From positions 377 through 49,223 of the forward strand of contig NZ_AYYR01000129.1 of assembly GCF_001435975.1 (NCBI RefSeq): DNA of 48,847 nucleotides, read 5' to 3'. The position numbers and the translations under genes were made by a program. Below the pieces are notes generated by a model. It ran no database searches. It was given only the letters and a program-made list of their open reading frames with translations, and was not told where the DNA came from. The DNA comes from Secundilactobacillus collinoides DSM 20515 = JCM 1123 (GTDB lineage: Bacteria > Bacillota > Bacilli > Lactobacillales > Lactobacillaceae). Positions 27,265 through 34,749 of the stretch are shown in pieces (within the stretch, counting starts at the first letter, position 1; every line of letters begins with the position of its first letter).

Positions 27265-27504
27265 CTACTTTGTTTCTATAGTTGCCACCAAATCATCAAC
27301 CTTTGTCTCATCACCCGTAGCAACGTTCTGTTCCTTCAAAACGCCGGCTTCCTGGCTTTCAACTTGGCTGACGGCTTTTTCGGTTTCCACTTCAAACAAA
27401 ACGTCGCCTTCCTTAACTTCGTCGCCGACGTTCTTCAACCATTTGCCGAAGAAATAATCATCTGACTTGGGACTTAATTTTGGCATGTGAACTTCTTTTA
27501 GCAT
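27265..27504 (-). CDS. Free-standing lipoyl-domain protein
   Basis: A 79-residue biotinyl/lipoyl domain with nothing else attached. The hairpin ETEKAVSQ carries lipoylation Lys43, flanked by E and A as in E2 subunits rather than the MKM of biotin carriers. Conserved Gly27 and Gly55 turns are present. AGGAG precedes the ATG. No dehydrogenase E1, E2 or E3 gene and no GcvP/T lie in the window. Followed by lipA and lplA on the same strand, it may be a carrier on which lipoate is built, or the lipoyl partner of a complex encoded elsewhere. Its TAG stop belongs to hairpin element A4. Confidence 0.88.
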   Translation of the reverse strand: MLKEVHMPKLSPKSDDYFFGKWLKNVGDEVKEGDVLFEVETEKAVSQVESQEAGVLKEQNVATGDETKVDDLVATIETK

Positions 27505-27539
27505 ATGAATCGCTCCTAACTGGTTTTGTTTACAAACTC

Positions 27540-27566
27540 AATATAGCACGAAAAAAGCGCTTTCGA
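27540..27566 (-). promoter_or_regulatory. Promoter and possible cre site of lipoyl-domain gene
   Basis: Minus-strand TGC-TATATT (extended -10, 27540-27545). Just upstream CGAAAGCGCTTTTTTCG (about 27549-27566) resembles a CcpA cre site in the spacer, suggesting carbon control. The cre match is imperfect. Confidence 0.45.
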
Positions 27567-27582
27567 GTGGCCTGCATTCAGA

Positions 27583-27600
27583 ATTAGGAAAAACCCTTAG
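27583..27600 (-). promoter_or_regulatory. Shared Fe-S/lipoate motif upstream of lipoyl-domain gene
   Basis: Minus strand CTAAGGGTTTTTCCTAATTC keeps the AAGGG and CTAATTC arms of the suf and sufT sites but has a different centre. It lies about 58 bases before the predicted start rather than 43. Confidence 0.45.
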
Positions 27601-28001
27601 AAACGTTTTTATATCAACGTTTGTGCACGATATCAGCAATTCTAAAAATAAGTATTTTAAATAGGGTGTTTGCATTATTTTATGTATGAATATTCTTTTA
27701 AAATGGTATTCTATTATTATATAAGGCTTTTTTTGAAGCTTAGTTTCTTACTCGTATCATCAATAAATTATGTTTACTATAATTAACTTATACAACGTTT
27801 AAAAGCCTATCCTGACCGAGGGCTTTTGCTCAAAAGTAAGCGTTTTCTGCATTGCAAAATGTTGCCATTGTTATTTAAATAATTACTAATAGTAACGATT
27901 AGCCTGTATCATTTCACTAGGCCGATGGTCAGAACGTCTTGGCCATTATTTTCGTCCAGCCATCAGTTTCGATGACTCATTTAAAATATTCATATTCCAT
28001 A
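27601..28001. other. AT-rich intergenic, nothing assigned
   Basis: Very AT-rich, with no ORF with a ribosome binding site, no element of families A or B, and no hairpin with a T-run. Confidence 0.4.
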
Positions 28002-28038
28002 AAAAAAGGACAGGCGCAATGGTCTGTCCTTTTTTATA
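28002..28038 (-). terminator. Transporter gene terminator
   Basis: AAAAAAAGGACAG and CTGTCCTTTTTT stem with GCGCAATG loop; functional on both strands, directly after the NhaC-type gene stop. Confidence 0.85.
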
Positions 28039-28040
28039 GG

Positions 28041-29438
28041 TTAACTTTCTTCTGTTACGGGTTGCTGTGGTAATCGTTTCAAACCGATTCCTGTAAACCC
28101 GCTTAAAATTGAGAACACAGGTGACAACAAACTAAAGAAACAGAATGGCAGAAAGGCTAGCGTTGGCACGCCTAACGTCCCAGCCGCAAAGGAACTAGCC
28201 ACTCCCCACGGCACCAAGTAGTTGATGACGGTTCCGCCATCTTCCAACACCCGGCTCAGCGCCAAGTTATCCAACCCGTGCTTGTTGAACGGCTCCTTGA
28301 AGGCTTTCCCCGGCAAAATGGTCGATAAGTACTGTTCCCCAACGAATAAATTGACGGCGATACCGCCGAAGACGCCGGCTGTGACCAAGCTGCCATCACT
28401 TTTCAGTCGTTTCACCAACGGGTCCATAGCAATCTGAATCAAATCAAACTTCATTAACAGGCCGCCCAGTGACAGCGTCATAATAATCAGCGAGACCGTC
28501 GACATCATCGAGGTGATCCCGCCACGGCTCAGCAGCGTATCCACAGACTGGTTACCCGTATGCGCGACATAGCCGCTCTCCATCATCGTCACCAGCTTCT
28601 GAACGAACATGGCTGGGTCGTGAATGAAAATCATGACCACCCCGATGCCTATATTGATCATCAACGTCGCAATCGCCGGAATTTTCAAGAAGGCACAGAT
28701 AAACATGGCCAAAATCGGTAACGCTGCCCACCACGTGATCATGAAGTGACTGTTGAGCACGTTTACCGTTGTTGACACCTTGGTCAGCGTATCGCTCGAC
28801 GTATTGTGCCCGAGAAACGCGTACAGTACCAATGAGACCAAAAATGCCGGAATCGTGGACCACATCAAGTTCTTAATATGCTTAAACAGGTCGGCATCCG
28901 CAATGGCTGAGGCCAAGTTAGTTGAATCGGATAACGGCGACGTCTTATCGCCGAAAATGGCACCGGAGATGATTGCACCGGCCACCAGTGCCGGATTCAG
29001 GTTCATCGTTGTGCCCATACCGAACAGGGCGATTCCCACCGTTGAAATCGTGGTAAAGGCGCTCCCAATTGACGTACCAATCAAAGCGCAAACCAGAAAT
29101 ACCGATGGCACAAACCACTGCACACTCAGCATCTTAAAACCGGCCACCATCAATGATGGAATAATACCGGCCGCAATCCAAACACTGATCAGCACCCCAA
29201 TCAAAATGAAGATAAACAGCGGTACAATTCCAGTCGTAACCCCTTCGGTAATACCCTTGTGGATTTCCTCCCATGAAAAGTGTTTGATTCGCGCCCATAA
29301 CATGACCAACGCAATAACTAGTAAAACTGGAATCTGTGGGCTAATACCAAACCCAATCACTCCGACGCCCATAATGACCAGCATCATCAGCAATACCATG
29401 ATAGCCTCGCCGAACTTTACTCTTGGTGCTTCTTTCAT
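28041..29438 (-). CDS. NhaC-family Na+/H+ antiporter-type transporter, T-box controlled
   Basis: Polytopic membrane protein of 465 residues and about 11 helices with the NhaC hallmark GAIFGDKTSPLSDSTNLAS near 155-175. Family members include NhaC, MleN malate/lactate antiporters, and amino acid transporters of Lactobacillales. A T-box leader with candidate Tyr specifier lies upstream (29730-29953), which argues for a tyrosine transporter rather than a pure ion antiporter. AGGGGAC precedes the ATG. Hairpin element A5 lies in the leader between T-box terminator and start codon. Substrate assignment is by context. Confidence 0.88.
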   Translation of the reverse strand: MKEAPRVKFGEAIMVLLMMLVIMGVGVIGFGISPQIPVLLVIALVMLWARIKHFSWEEIHKGITEGVTTGIVPLFIFILIGVLISVWIAAGIIPSLMVAGFKMLSVQWFVPSVFLVCALIGTSIGSAFTTISTVGIALFGMGTTMNLNPALVAGAIISGAIFGDKTSPLSDSTNLASAIADADLFKHIKNLMWSTIPAFLVSLVLYAFLGHNTSSDTLTKVSTTVNVLNSHFMITWWAALPILAMFICAFLKIPAIATLMINIGIGVVMIFIHDPAMFVQKLVTMMESGYVAHTGNQSVDTLLSRGGITSMMSTVSLIIMTLSLGGLLMKFDLIQIAMDPLVKRLKSDGSLVTAGVFGGIAVNLFVGEQYLSTILPGKAFKEPFNKHGLDNLALSRVLEDGGTVINYLVPWGVASSFAAGTLGVPTLAFLPFCFFSLLSPVFSILSGFTGIGLKRLPQQPVTEES

Positions 29439-29598
29439 CTTGTATGTCCCCTTTTCTGTCGTTTGCTTTGTTGAGTTTCGATTTCTGCGTGATGTTGTAA
29501 CGTTTGCTGAACAGCCTTTTGTCGCTGGTAAAACCGTTGAAATGTGTGCTGGCTTTCTGGCTGTGCTGCTAAGAATTGTGTTGCTTTTTTGATTATTA

Positions 29599-29729
29599 CA
29601 TTGCTGAAACGTGCTCCGCGAGGCAGAGGGCTCCTGCGTAAGGCACCTTGTCCCGAAAAGTCAGGCCCGGACTTTTCGGGACAAGGTGCCTTACACTCCG
29701 CCCTCTAAGCGCCTCGCTCCGCACTCTAC
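29599..29729 (-). repeat. Hairpin element A5 (family A, single complete copy)
   Basis: The clearest single copy. Outer stem GTGC/GCAC, then GCGAGGC/GCCTCGC, AGAGGGC/GCCCTCT, then the long stem GTAAGGCACCTTGTCCCGAA with AAGTC, paired through GTGCCTTAC around AGGCCC. TCC faces TCC as an internal loop in two places. It starts (minus strand) TAGAGTGCGGAG directly after the T-box T-run and lies within the transporter leader. Confidence 0.88.
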
Positions 29730-29769
29730 AAAAAAACGCCCCTGCTGCGACTTTTTCGCAACAGGGACG
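29730..29769 (-). terminator. T-box terminator
   Basis: Minus strand CGTCCCTGTTGCGA pairs with TCGCAGCAGGGGCG, then seven T. It is the competing structure to the antiterminator at 29780-29794. Confidence 0.85.
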
Positions 29770-29953
29770 ATTTGGCAAACCGTGGTACCACCCAACTTAG
29801 AGCCCACTTGTGGCCCTCACTCACTAGATGATATCGGTTCTAGTTATTATCCGTATGATTGATAATCAGTATTTCGAAATCATCACCCTGATCGGTTCGC
29901 AGCAACCACCGACTTCCTGACACTCAGATGAGACACTACTTGATTTGACTATC
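29730..29953 (-). promoter_or_regulatory. T-box riboswitch, candidate Tyr specifier
   Basis: Minus-strand leader with all main T-box parts. Stem I base GATAGTC/GATTATC, distal loop GGTGGTTGCTGCGAACC, specifier side CGAAATACTGATT, and stem III GAGGGCCAC/GTGGGCTC. The T-box TGGGTGGTACCACGG (29780-29794) is followed by a terminator. The specifier is read as TAC (29869-29871, Tyr). The alternative in-register triplet ATA (Ile) is rare and less likely. Uncharged tRNA binding would allow read-through into the transporter gene. Confidence 0.88.
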
Positions 29954-29968
29954 AAATAATCAATAAAC

Positions 29969-29998
29969 AGGGTAACATGCCGGGGTGGGAAAGGTCAA
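29969..29998 (-). promoter_or_regulatory. Promoter of T-box leader
   Basis: Minus strand TTGACC, 18-base spacer, TACCCT, a few bases before the start of stem I. Confidence 0.55.
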
Positions 29999-30025
29999 TT
30001 AAAAGGGAATTAGAGTTTTGTAAAT

Positions 30026-30168
30026 AAGAGAGTGGAACAAACCGGTTAAAGACTGGAGCAGAAACGGACTATTATATAAAATCCCGGGCTTGGATTTTGT
30101 AAAATAGTCCGCTTCTGTGCAAGTCTTTGGTTTGTGGAACTCGTTTCCACTAGGTCACCTAGAAAGAA
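30026..30168 (+). repeat. Hairpin element B3 (family B, type a)
   Basis: Begins AGAGAGTGGAACAAACCGG after AAATA, and ends AACTCGTTTCCACTAGG then CCTAGAAAG. Very close to B2 (15440). The loop CCCGGGCTTGG and the stem CTATTATATAAAATCC with GGATTTTGTAAAATAG are shared, with small differences. Confidence 0.8.
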
Positions 30169-30203
30169 CAGTTCGGAATTTAGCTCCCGGTCTGATGACA
30201 AAT

Positions 30204-30345
30204 AAGAGAGTAAAAGAAAGCTGTTAGAGACCAGAACGTCAGCACAATTAGTGGGAAATTCTGGGCTTGGATTTGTCACTAATTATGCTGACGTGGCCGG
30301 TCTCTGCTTCCTCTAACTCGTTTCCACACAGTTGCCAAGAAAGCC
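30204..30345 (+). repeat. Hairpin element B4 (family B, type b)
   Basis: Begins AGAGAGTAAAAGAAAGC. The stem CGTCAGCACAATTAGTG pairs with CACTAATTATGCTGACG. B1 has CGAAAGTGCGGTTAGTG with CACTAACTGCGCTTTCG at the same place, so most differences are compensated across the stem. Confidence 0.8.
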
Positions 30346-30492
30346 CAACAAACCAACAGATTCAGTCCAAGAAGGCTATCAACATATCAAGCGCACCTCT
30401 CTAAGCTCAAACTACCAATCTCAGAACCATTGTCTAAACCCCAAGATTCCAGTTGAAACGCGCCCTTCAAACGATTAAACTGGTCATTATAT

Positions 30493-30502
30493 TAACCGGT
30501 TA
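30493..30502 (+). promoter_or_regulatory. Small palindrome upstream of membrane protein gene
   Basis: TAACCGGTTA, 29 bases before the ATG. It resembles LacI/MalR half-sites; the regulator is unknown. Confidence 0.3.
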
Positions 30503-30530
30503 CAAATTCAAGAAATAAAGGACTGATTGC

Positions 30531-30920
30531 ATGACTCACCATACGAAATGGCGGTTGCTCAGTATCGCAATGTACGTCATTTTTGTTGTTATCTGTATCA
30601 TCTTCAAGCTCCTTCGTCCGGCCGATATTGGCTGGTCATGGAGCGTCTTTTGGTACATCGCTGCGGCTGGGATCGCCTACTACTTCTACTTTAAGAACGT
30701 GGCCTACCAAGAAGTCGTTTACTATGCTAAGAAGCTGCAGATGAACCGCAGTGATTTGGAGGCGATTGTGCCTAACCGAAAAAACACCGCTGAAGTCCCT
30801 GACCCGGATCACCCAAACATTTTCAGTCCAATCGTTCAAGTGCCGTTAGCCATTTTAAACCGGCTATCAGATGAATTGATCAAGCAGGCAAAAGAACAGG
30901 AGATTCCACCCTTTAAGTAA
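30531..30920 (+). CDS. Small membrane protein of unknown function
   Basis: 129 residues. Two hydrophobic segments (about 8-28 and 36-54) are followed by a soluble tail with PNRKNTAEVPDPDHPN. AAAGGA precedes the ATG and a terminator follows, so it is probably real. It stands alone; the tail is likely cytoplasmic. I do not recognise the family. Confidence 0.7.
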   Translation: MTHHTKWRLLSIAMYVIFVVICIIFKLLRPADIGWSWSVFWYIAAAGIAYYFYFKNVAYQEVVYYAKKLQMNRSDLEAIVPNRKNTAEVPDPDHPNIFSPIVQVPLAILNRLSDELIKQAKEQEIPPFK

Positions 30921-30932
30921 ATCAATGACTGC

Positions 30933-30966
30933 AACGCGTTGCAATTTCAAGCAATGCGTTTTTATT
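30933..30966 (+). terminator. Terminator after 30531 gene
   Basis: AACGCGTTGC pairs with GCAATGCGTT (one G-U), followed by T-rich sequence. Confidence 0.7.
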
Positions 30967-31076
30967 TTACCGATTTCAACCTTGTTTTCGGTGCTATTAC
31001 AAACATTTTTTCGCATTCTTGTGGTTATCATTCGGGTTTATGGGTATAATAGAGGTCAACTAAAGGAGGTTTCATA

Positions 31077-32027
31077 ATGATTCATAACGTGTATTTAGAC
31101 CACGACGGTAACGTTGACGACCTGGTCTCCCTGCTGTTGCTCATGCAGGTGCCGGACGTCAAACTAACTGGTGTGGGCGTTGTCGGTGCCGATTCCTACC
31201 TTGAACCGGCCGTGTCAGCATCCCGCAAGATCATTGACCTGTTTGGCCATGACAATACGTTACAGGTGGCTGCGTCCAATTCGCGCCCTGTAAACCAGTT
31301 TCCAAAGGAGTGGCGATTAAGTACCTTTTCATTTGATGCCTTCCCGATTTTGAACGAACGGGGCACCGTTAAGACCACGATTGCTGATAAGCCGGCCCAC
31401 TTGGACATGGTCGATAAAATCATGGCTGCCGATGGCCCGACAACGCTGGTCATGACTGGACCGCTGACTGACCTGGCCCGAGCCTTAGAGGCCGAACCAG
31501 CAATCGAGAATAAGATCGACCGCCTGTGCTGGATGGGCGGCACCATGGATAAAGTGGGCAACGTCGCGGAACCCGAACAAGACGGCACGGTTGAGTGGAA
31601 CGCCTACTGGGACCCAGAAGCCGTTAAAACGGTATTTGCCACCGCAATTCCAATTCAGATGGTCGGCCTCGAATCGACCCGCCAGATTCCACTGACACCT
31701 GCTACTCGGCAGCATTGGGCTGGTCTGCGTCGGTACGCTGCCATTGACCTGATGGGTCAGGGTTACGCGCTGGTCCCGCCGCTGGAACATTTTGAAACCA
31801 ACTCGACCTACTATTTGTGGGACGTGTTGAACACAGTCGCCAGTGAGTACCCGGATGTCGTTACAACCAAGGAAGTTACCGGTGATGTCCTGACGACTGG
31901 TCCGGGTGCCGGTCGGACCTTTGAAACCGCCGATGGCCGCCCAATCACGCTGGTGACCACCGTCAATAAGGATGCTTTCTTTGCGCGGGTTGATGATTTA
32001 GCAAAACGCGCATCGACTTTAAACTAA
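31077..32027 (+). CDS. Nucleoside hydrolase (IunH family)
   Basis: Hydrolyses ribonucleosides to base and ribose for salvage. The calcium/ribose-binding motif is DHDGNVDD (residues 8-15) in place of the usual DTDPGxDD; all four Asp are kept. The middle has the VMTGPLTDLARALE segment and the C-terminal part ESTRQIPLT. 316 residues is usual. AAAGGAGG lies before the ATG. Single gene with its own terminator. Base preference cannot be told. Confidence 0.88.
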   Translation: MIHNVYLDHDGNVDDLVSLLLLMQVPDVKLTGVGVVGADSYLEPAVSASRKIIDLFGHDNTLQVAASNSRPVNQFPKEWRLSTFSFDAFPILNERGTVKTTIADKPAHLDMVDKIMAADGPTTLVMTGPLTDLARALEAEPAIENKIDRLCWMGGTMDKVGNVAEPEQDGTVEWNAYWDPEAVKTVFATAIPIQMVGLESTRQIPLTPATRQHWAGLRRYAAIDLMGQGYALVPPLEHFETNSTYYLWDVLNTVASEYPDVVTTKEVTGDVLTTGPGAGRTFETADGRPITLVTTVNKDAFFARVDDLAKRASTLN

Positions 32028-32033
32028 GAACCT

Positions 32034-32083
32034 GAATACACCAAGGATTATCTGTTGTTTGAGATAATTCTTGGTGTATTTTT
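32034..32083 (+). terminator. Nucleoside hydrolase terminator
   Basis: AATACACCAAG and CTTGGTGTATT with inner ATTATCT/AGATAAT, then six T. Confidence 0.9.
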
Positions 32084-32094
32084 TAATTTAATGG

Positions 32095-32122
32095 TTGACG
32101 TTTCGAAAATTGCTGTTACAAT
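32095..32122 (+). promoter_or_regulatory. Promoter of QorB-like gene
   Basis: TTGACG (32095-32100), 16-base spacer, TACAAT (32117-32122). Confidence 0.65.
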
Positions 32123-32133
32123 TAATATCACAA

Positions 32134-32150
32134 GTTACTATTAAAGTAAC
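32134..32150 (+). promoter_or_regulatory. Palindromic operator, HxlR/QorR-like
   Basis: GTTACT-ATTAA-AGTAAC, a perfect inverted repeat just after the -10. QorR/YodB-type (HxlR) repressors of quinone reductases bind TTAC-rich palindromes of this kind. No such regulator gene lies nearby. Confidence 0.55.
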
Positions 32151-32184
32151 AACCTACATTAAAAATAAAGGAAGTTTTTTATCT

Positions 32185-33033
32185 ATGACAACATACGCTG
32201 TTACTGCTGCCACCGGCCACTTTGGCCAAACCGCTCTGAAAACATTGGCTGGTTTAGTACCCGCCACAAACATTATCGCGCTCGCACGAAACACAAAAAA
32301 GGCTGAAGCACTGGTGCCCGCCGGTGTAACTGTCCGTCCTGGCGACTACGACAACGAAGCCGAACTGACCGCTTCGCTTGCTGGCGTTGACAAGCTCCTG
32401 TTCGTTTCTTCGCAACCGGGCGGCCCCGTTGACCGCGAACAGCAACATAAAAACGTCGTCAACGCTGCCAAGGCTGCCGGTGTGAGCTACATTGCCTACA
32501 CCAGTTTCCCGCACGCCGATACCGCTACGTCGCCGCTTTCAGCTGACCATAAGGCCACCGAAAAAGCCATTCTAGATGCTGGCATTCCCCATTCATTTCT
32601 ACGCAACAACTGGTATCTTGAAAACGAACTGGATAGCTTGAAGGGTGCCCAAGCAGGCCGCCCATTCGTTTACGCTGGTGGGGACGGCCAGGTTGGCTGG
32701 GCCTTGGAACGCGAATACGCAGAAGGCGCCGCCACCGTTTTGGCTAGTGATAACCAAAAGGACATTTATGAATTCTCAGGCGCCCCGCTAACCTACAAAC
32801 AGCTGGCTGCCGCTTTGCCTGGTAACTTTGACGTCCAAGCCGTTTCGACTGAAGACTTCAACAAGGGGCTTCAAGCTGCTGGGTTGGACGAAGGCACTGC
32901 CGCTGTCGTCACGATGATTCAACAACTCATTCTTGACGGCGAATTAGCCAAGACGTCAACCGATCTGTCAGAAATCTTGGGACACGATCTAGTGCCTTTA
33001 GACGCCGCCCTGGCTGAAGTATTAAAGGCTTAA
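32185..33033 (+). CDS. NAD(P)H:quinone oxidoreductase-like (NmrA/QorB) protein
   Basis: Atypical short-chain dehydrogenase. The Rossmann motif TAATGHFGQ is at residues 7-15, and HKATEKAILDAGIPHSFLRNN is the layout of the QorB/NmrA group. I chose the ATG at 32185 (AAAGGAAG upstream); 283 residues is the family length. A perfect palindromic operator lies in its leader. Likely reduces quinones or electrophiles. Confidence 0.87.
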   Translation: MTTYAVTAATGHFGQTALKTLAGLVPATNIIALARNTKKAEALVPAGVTVRPGDYDNEAELTASLAGVDKLLFVSSQPGGPVDREQQHKNVVNAAKAAGVSYIAYTSFPHADTATSPLSADHKATEKAILDAGIPHSFLRNNWYLENELDSLKGAQAGRPFVYAGGDGQVGWALEREYAEGAATVLASDNQKDIYEFSGAPLTYKQLAAALPGNFDVQAVSTEDFNKGLQAAGLDEGTAAVVTMIQQLILDGELAKTSTDLSEILGHDLVPLDAALAEVLKA

Positions 33034-33069
33034 TTTGTTTCAAACATGATTTCAATTCATTCCTAAGTA

Positions 33070-33116
33070 AAAAGGCTGAACAACTGGTATTCGTACCGGT
33101 TGGTCAGCCTTTTTTA
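33070..33116. terminator. Shared terminator of convergent genes
   Basis: AAAAAGGCTGA and TCAGCCTTTTTT with inner CAACTGGTAT/ACCGGTTG; A- and T-runs on both sides serve the QorB-like and aldo/keto reductase genes. Confidence 0.88.
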
Positions 33117-33164
33117 TCCGTGCAATACACGTTGTGCCCAATGGCCAACGCGATGCACTATGCT

Positions 33165-34016
33165 TCATTTTTCTTGCGATTTTTTCAACCAGGCAAGGTC
33201 TTCCGGATCAGGACCGACCCGTTTGTCCTGGTCCAGTTTAGCAATTTCAGCCATTTCTGCTTCGTCCAAACCAAACGCAAAGATATCACGGTTCTGCTTT
33301 ACACGGTCTTCATGAATGGACTTTGGAATGACCACCTCGTTGCGTTCAACATGCCAGCGCAACACAACCTGTGCCGGGGTAACGCCGTGGTCCTTGGCTA
33401 ATTTTTGAATCAGCGGATCATTGATAGCGTTGTTGCGACCGCCACCCAGCGGGCTCCATGATTCGTGCACGATCCCCTGTTTTTCAAGGTAGGCGTGCAG
33501 TTCCTTTTGCTGGAAATAAGGATGCGTTTCAATTTGGTCAACGGCTGGCTTAATTTCAGTTTGGCTCATCAGGTCTTCAAGCTGAGCGGGCACAAAGTTC
33601 GACACACCAATGTTCTTGATCTTGCCTGCTTTGTACAAGTCTTCCATTGCTTTCCAGTTATCAACATAACCGGGTGCTGGCCAGTGAATGAGATACAGGT
33701 CCAGGTAATCAAGGCCCAACCGGTCGAGGGAAGCCTGAAATTCAGCCTTTGTTTCATCATAACCGCGAACATCATTCCAGATCTTCGAGGTTACAAAAAT
33801 ATCCTCACGCGGAATGCCGCTTTCGCGGATGGCTTCACCCACCCACTGCTCGTTACCATACAACTTTGCAGTGTCAATGTGACGGTAGCCGGCGTCAAGC
33901 GCCCACTTGATAGAATCTTTCGTATCCTGCGCGTTGTCGACTTGAAACACCCCAAGCCCCAACTGCGGAATCGTGTTGCCATTATTTAACGGAATATCAG
34001 GAATATCATTATGCAT
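33165..34016 (-). CDS. Aldo/keto reductase
   Basis: NADPH-dependent carbonyl reductase with a (beta/alpha)8 barrel. The catalytic tetrad is Asp48, Tyr53, Lys78 and His111 in GYRHIDTAKLYGNE, FVTSKIW and LYLIHWP. NADP-binding IPKSIHEDRVKQN is near the C terminus. 283 residues, closest in pattern to diketogluconate or methylglyoxal reductases (AKR5). AAAGGTGG precedes the ATG. Confidence 0.93.
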   Translation of the reverse strand: MHNDIPDIPLNNGNTIPQLGLGVFQVDNAQDTKDSIKWALDAGYRHIDTAKLYGNEQWVGEAIRESGIPREDIFVTSKIWNDVRGYDETKAEFQASLDRLGLDYLDLYLIHWPAPGYVDNWKAMEDLYKAGKIKNIGVSNFVPAQLEDLMSQTEIKPAVDQIETHPYFQQKELHAYLEKQGIVHESWSPLGGGRNNAINDPLIQKLAKDHGVTPAQVVLRWHVERNEVVIPKSIHEDRVKQNRDIFAFGLDEAEMAEIAKLDQDKRVGPDPEDLAWLKKSQEK

Positions 34017-34288
34017 TGTTCAAAAACCACCTTTCGGAATTTTGTTGAACGCGTGTATCAGTACAGGTTAATTTTAACGATTACGGTCAGGTGTGGCAAG
34101 CAAATCAAACACTATGATTTCCAATGTGCACCGAATCAGTAAACTAGGGTGAATTGGGTTGTTGCATTTCGTCATTTAGCACGGCAGCAAGACGGCTTGC
34201 GGCTATAAGATCCTGCATTGTCAGCAAAAATTTTGACCTTAGTTAGATAGGTGCAACAGCAACGACGAAAAATCACACACTGTTAACA

Positions 34289-34621
34289 TTATCTAAGCCA
34301 ACTCGTATTGTAATGACCTTTAACAACCCAAGTGTAACCGTGGGTGGCATGCAGCTTCGAGGCTTTTATCGTCCAACTAAGGTTAGCTGAATTAAAAAGC
34401 CGTATCTTCGTGCCTTTATAAAGAATTTTGCGTTGCCTTATTTTCCAAGTACTTGGATTAATTTGATACACATAAACTGATTTTCTGACGTGTTTTGTTC
34501 GCCATTTAAACCAATAACTCGAGTCGTATCCCGGCAGCGAACTCGCATGCACGCCAATCGGCGCACCCGCCCCAATTAACACGCCAGATACTCCTAATAT
34601 CATCCATTGATTCAACTTCAA
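34289..34621 (-). CDS. Small secreted protein
   Basis: 110 residues beginning at TTG (34621), chosen because GGGAG lies eight bases upstream and no ATG fits. The signal peptide covers about residues 1-26 (hydrophobic core, then VHASS). The mature part is basic and aromatic-rich with SYWFKWRTKHVRKSVYVYQI and WVVKGHYNTSW. The beta pattern resembles SH3-like cell-surface repeats of lactobacilli, but I do not recognise the family. Confidence 0.7.
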   Translation of the reverse strand: MKLNQWMILGVSGVLIGAGAPIGVHASSLPGYDSSYWFKWRTKHVRKSVYVYQINPSTWKIRQRKILYKGTKIRLFNSANLSWTIKASKLHATHGYTWVVKGHYNTSWLR

Positions 34622-34749
34622 AATAACATCTCCCGAAAATAAAAGATTGTTTTTTTTAGACTGATAATCGCAAATAAATGGCGCTCAGTTATGATATATC
34701 GGGTCGTGGATAGCATGCCACAATATCTCGAGCCCAATTTCCAGTGGTA

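Noticed and set aside
27265-27504. Biotin carrier protein or GcvH for the lipoyl-domain gene
   Set aside because: The modified lysine lies in ETEKA as in E2 lipoyl domains, not the MKM of biotin carriers, and the chain is too short for GcvH.
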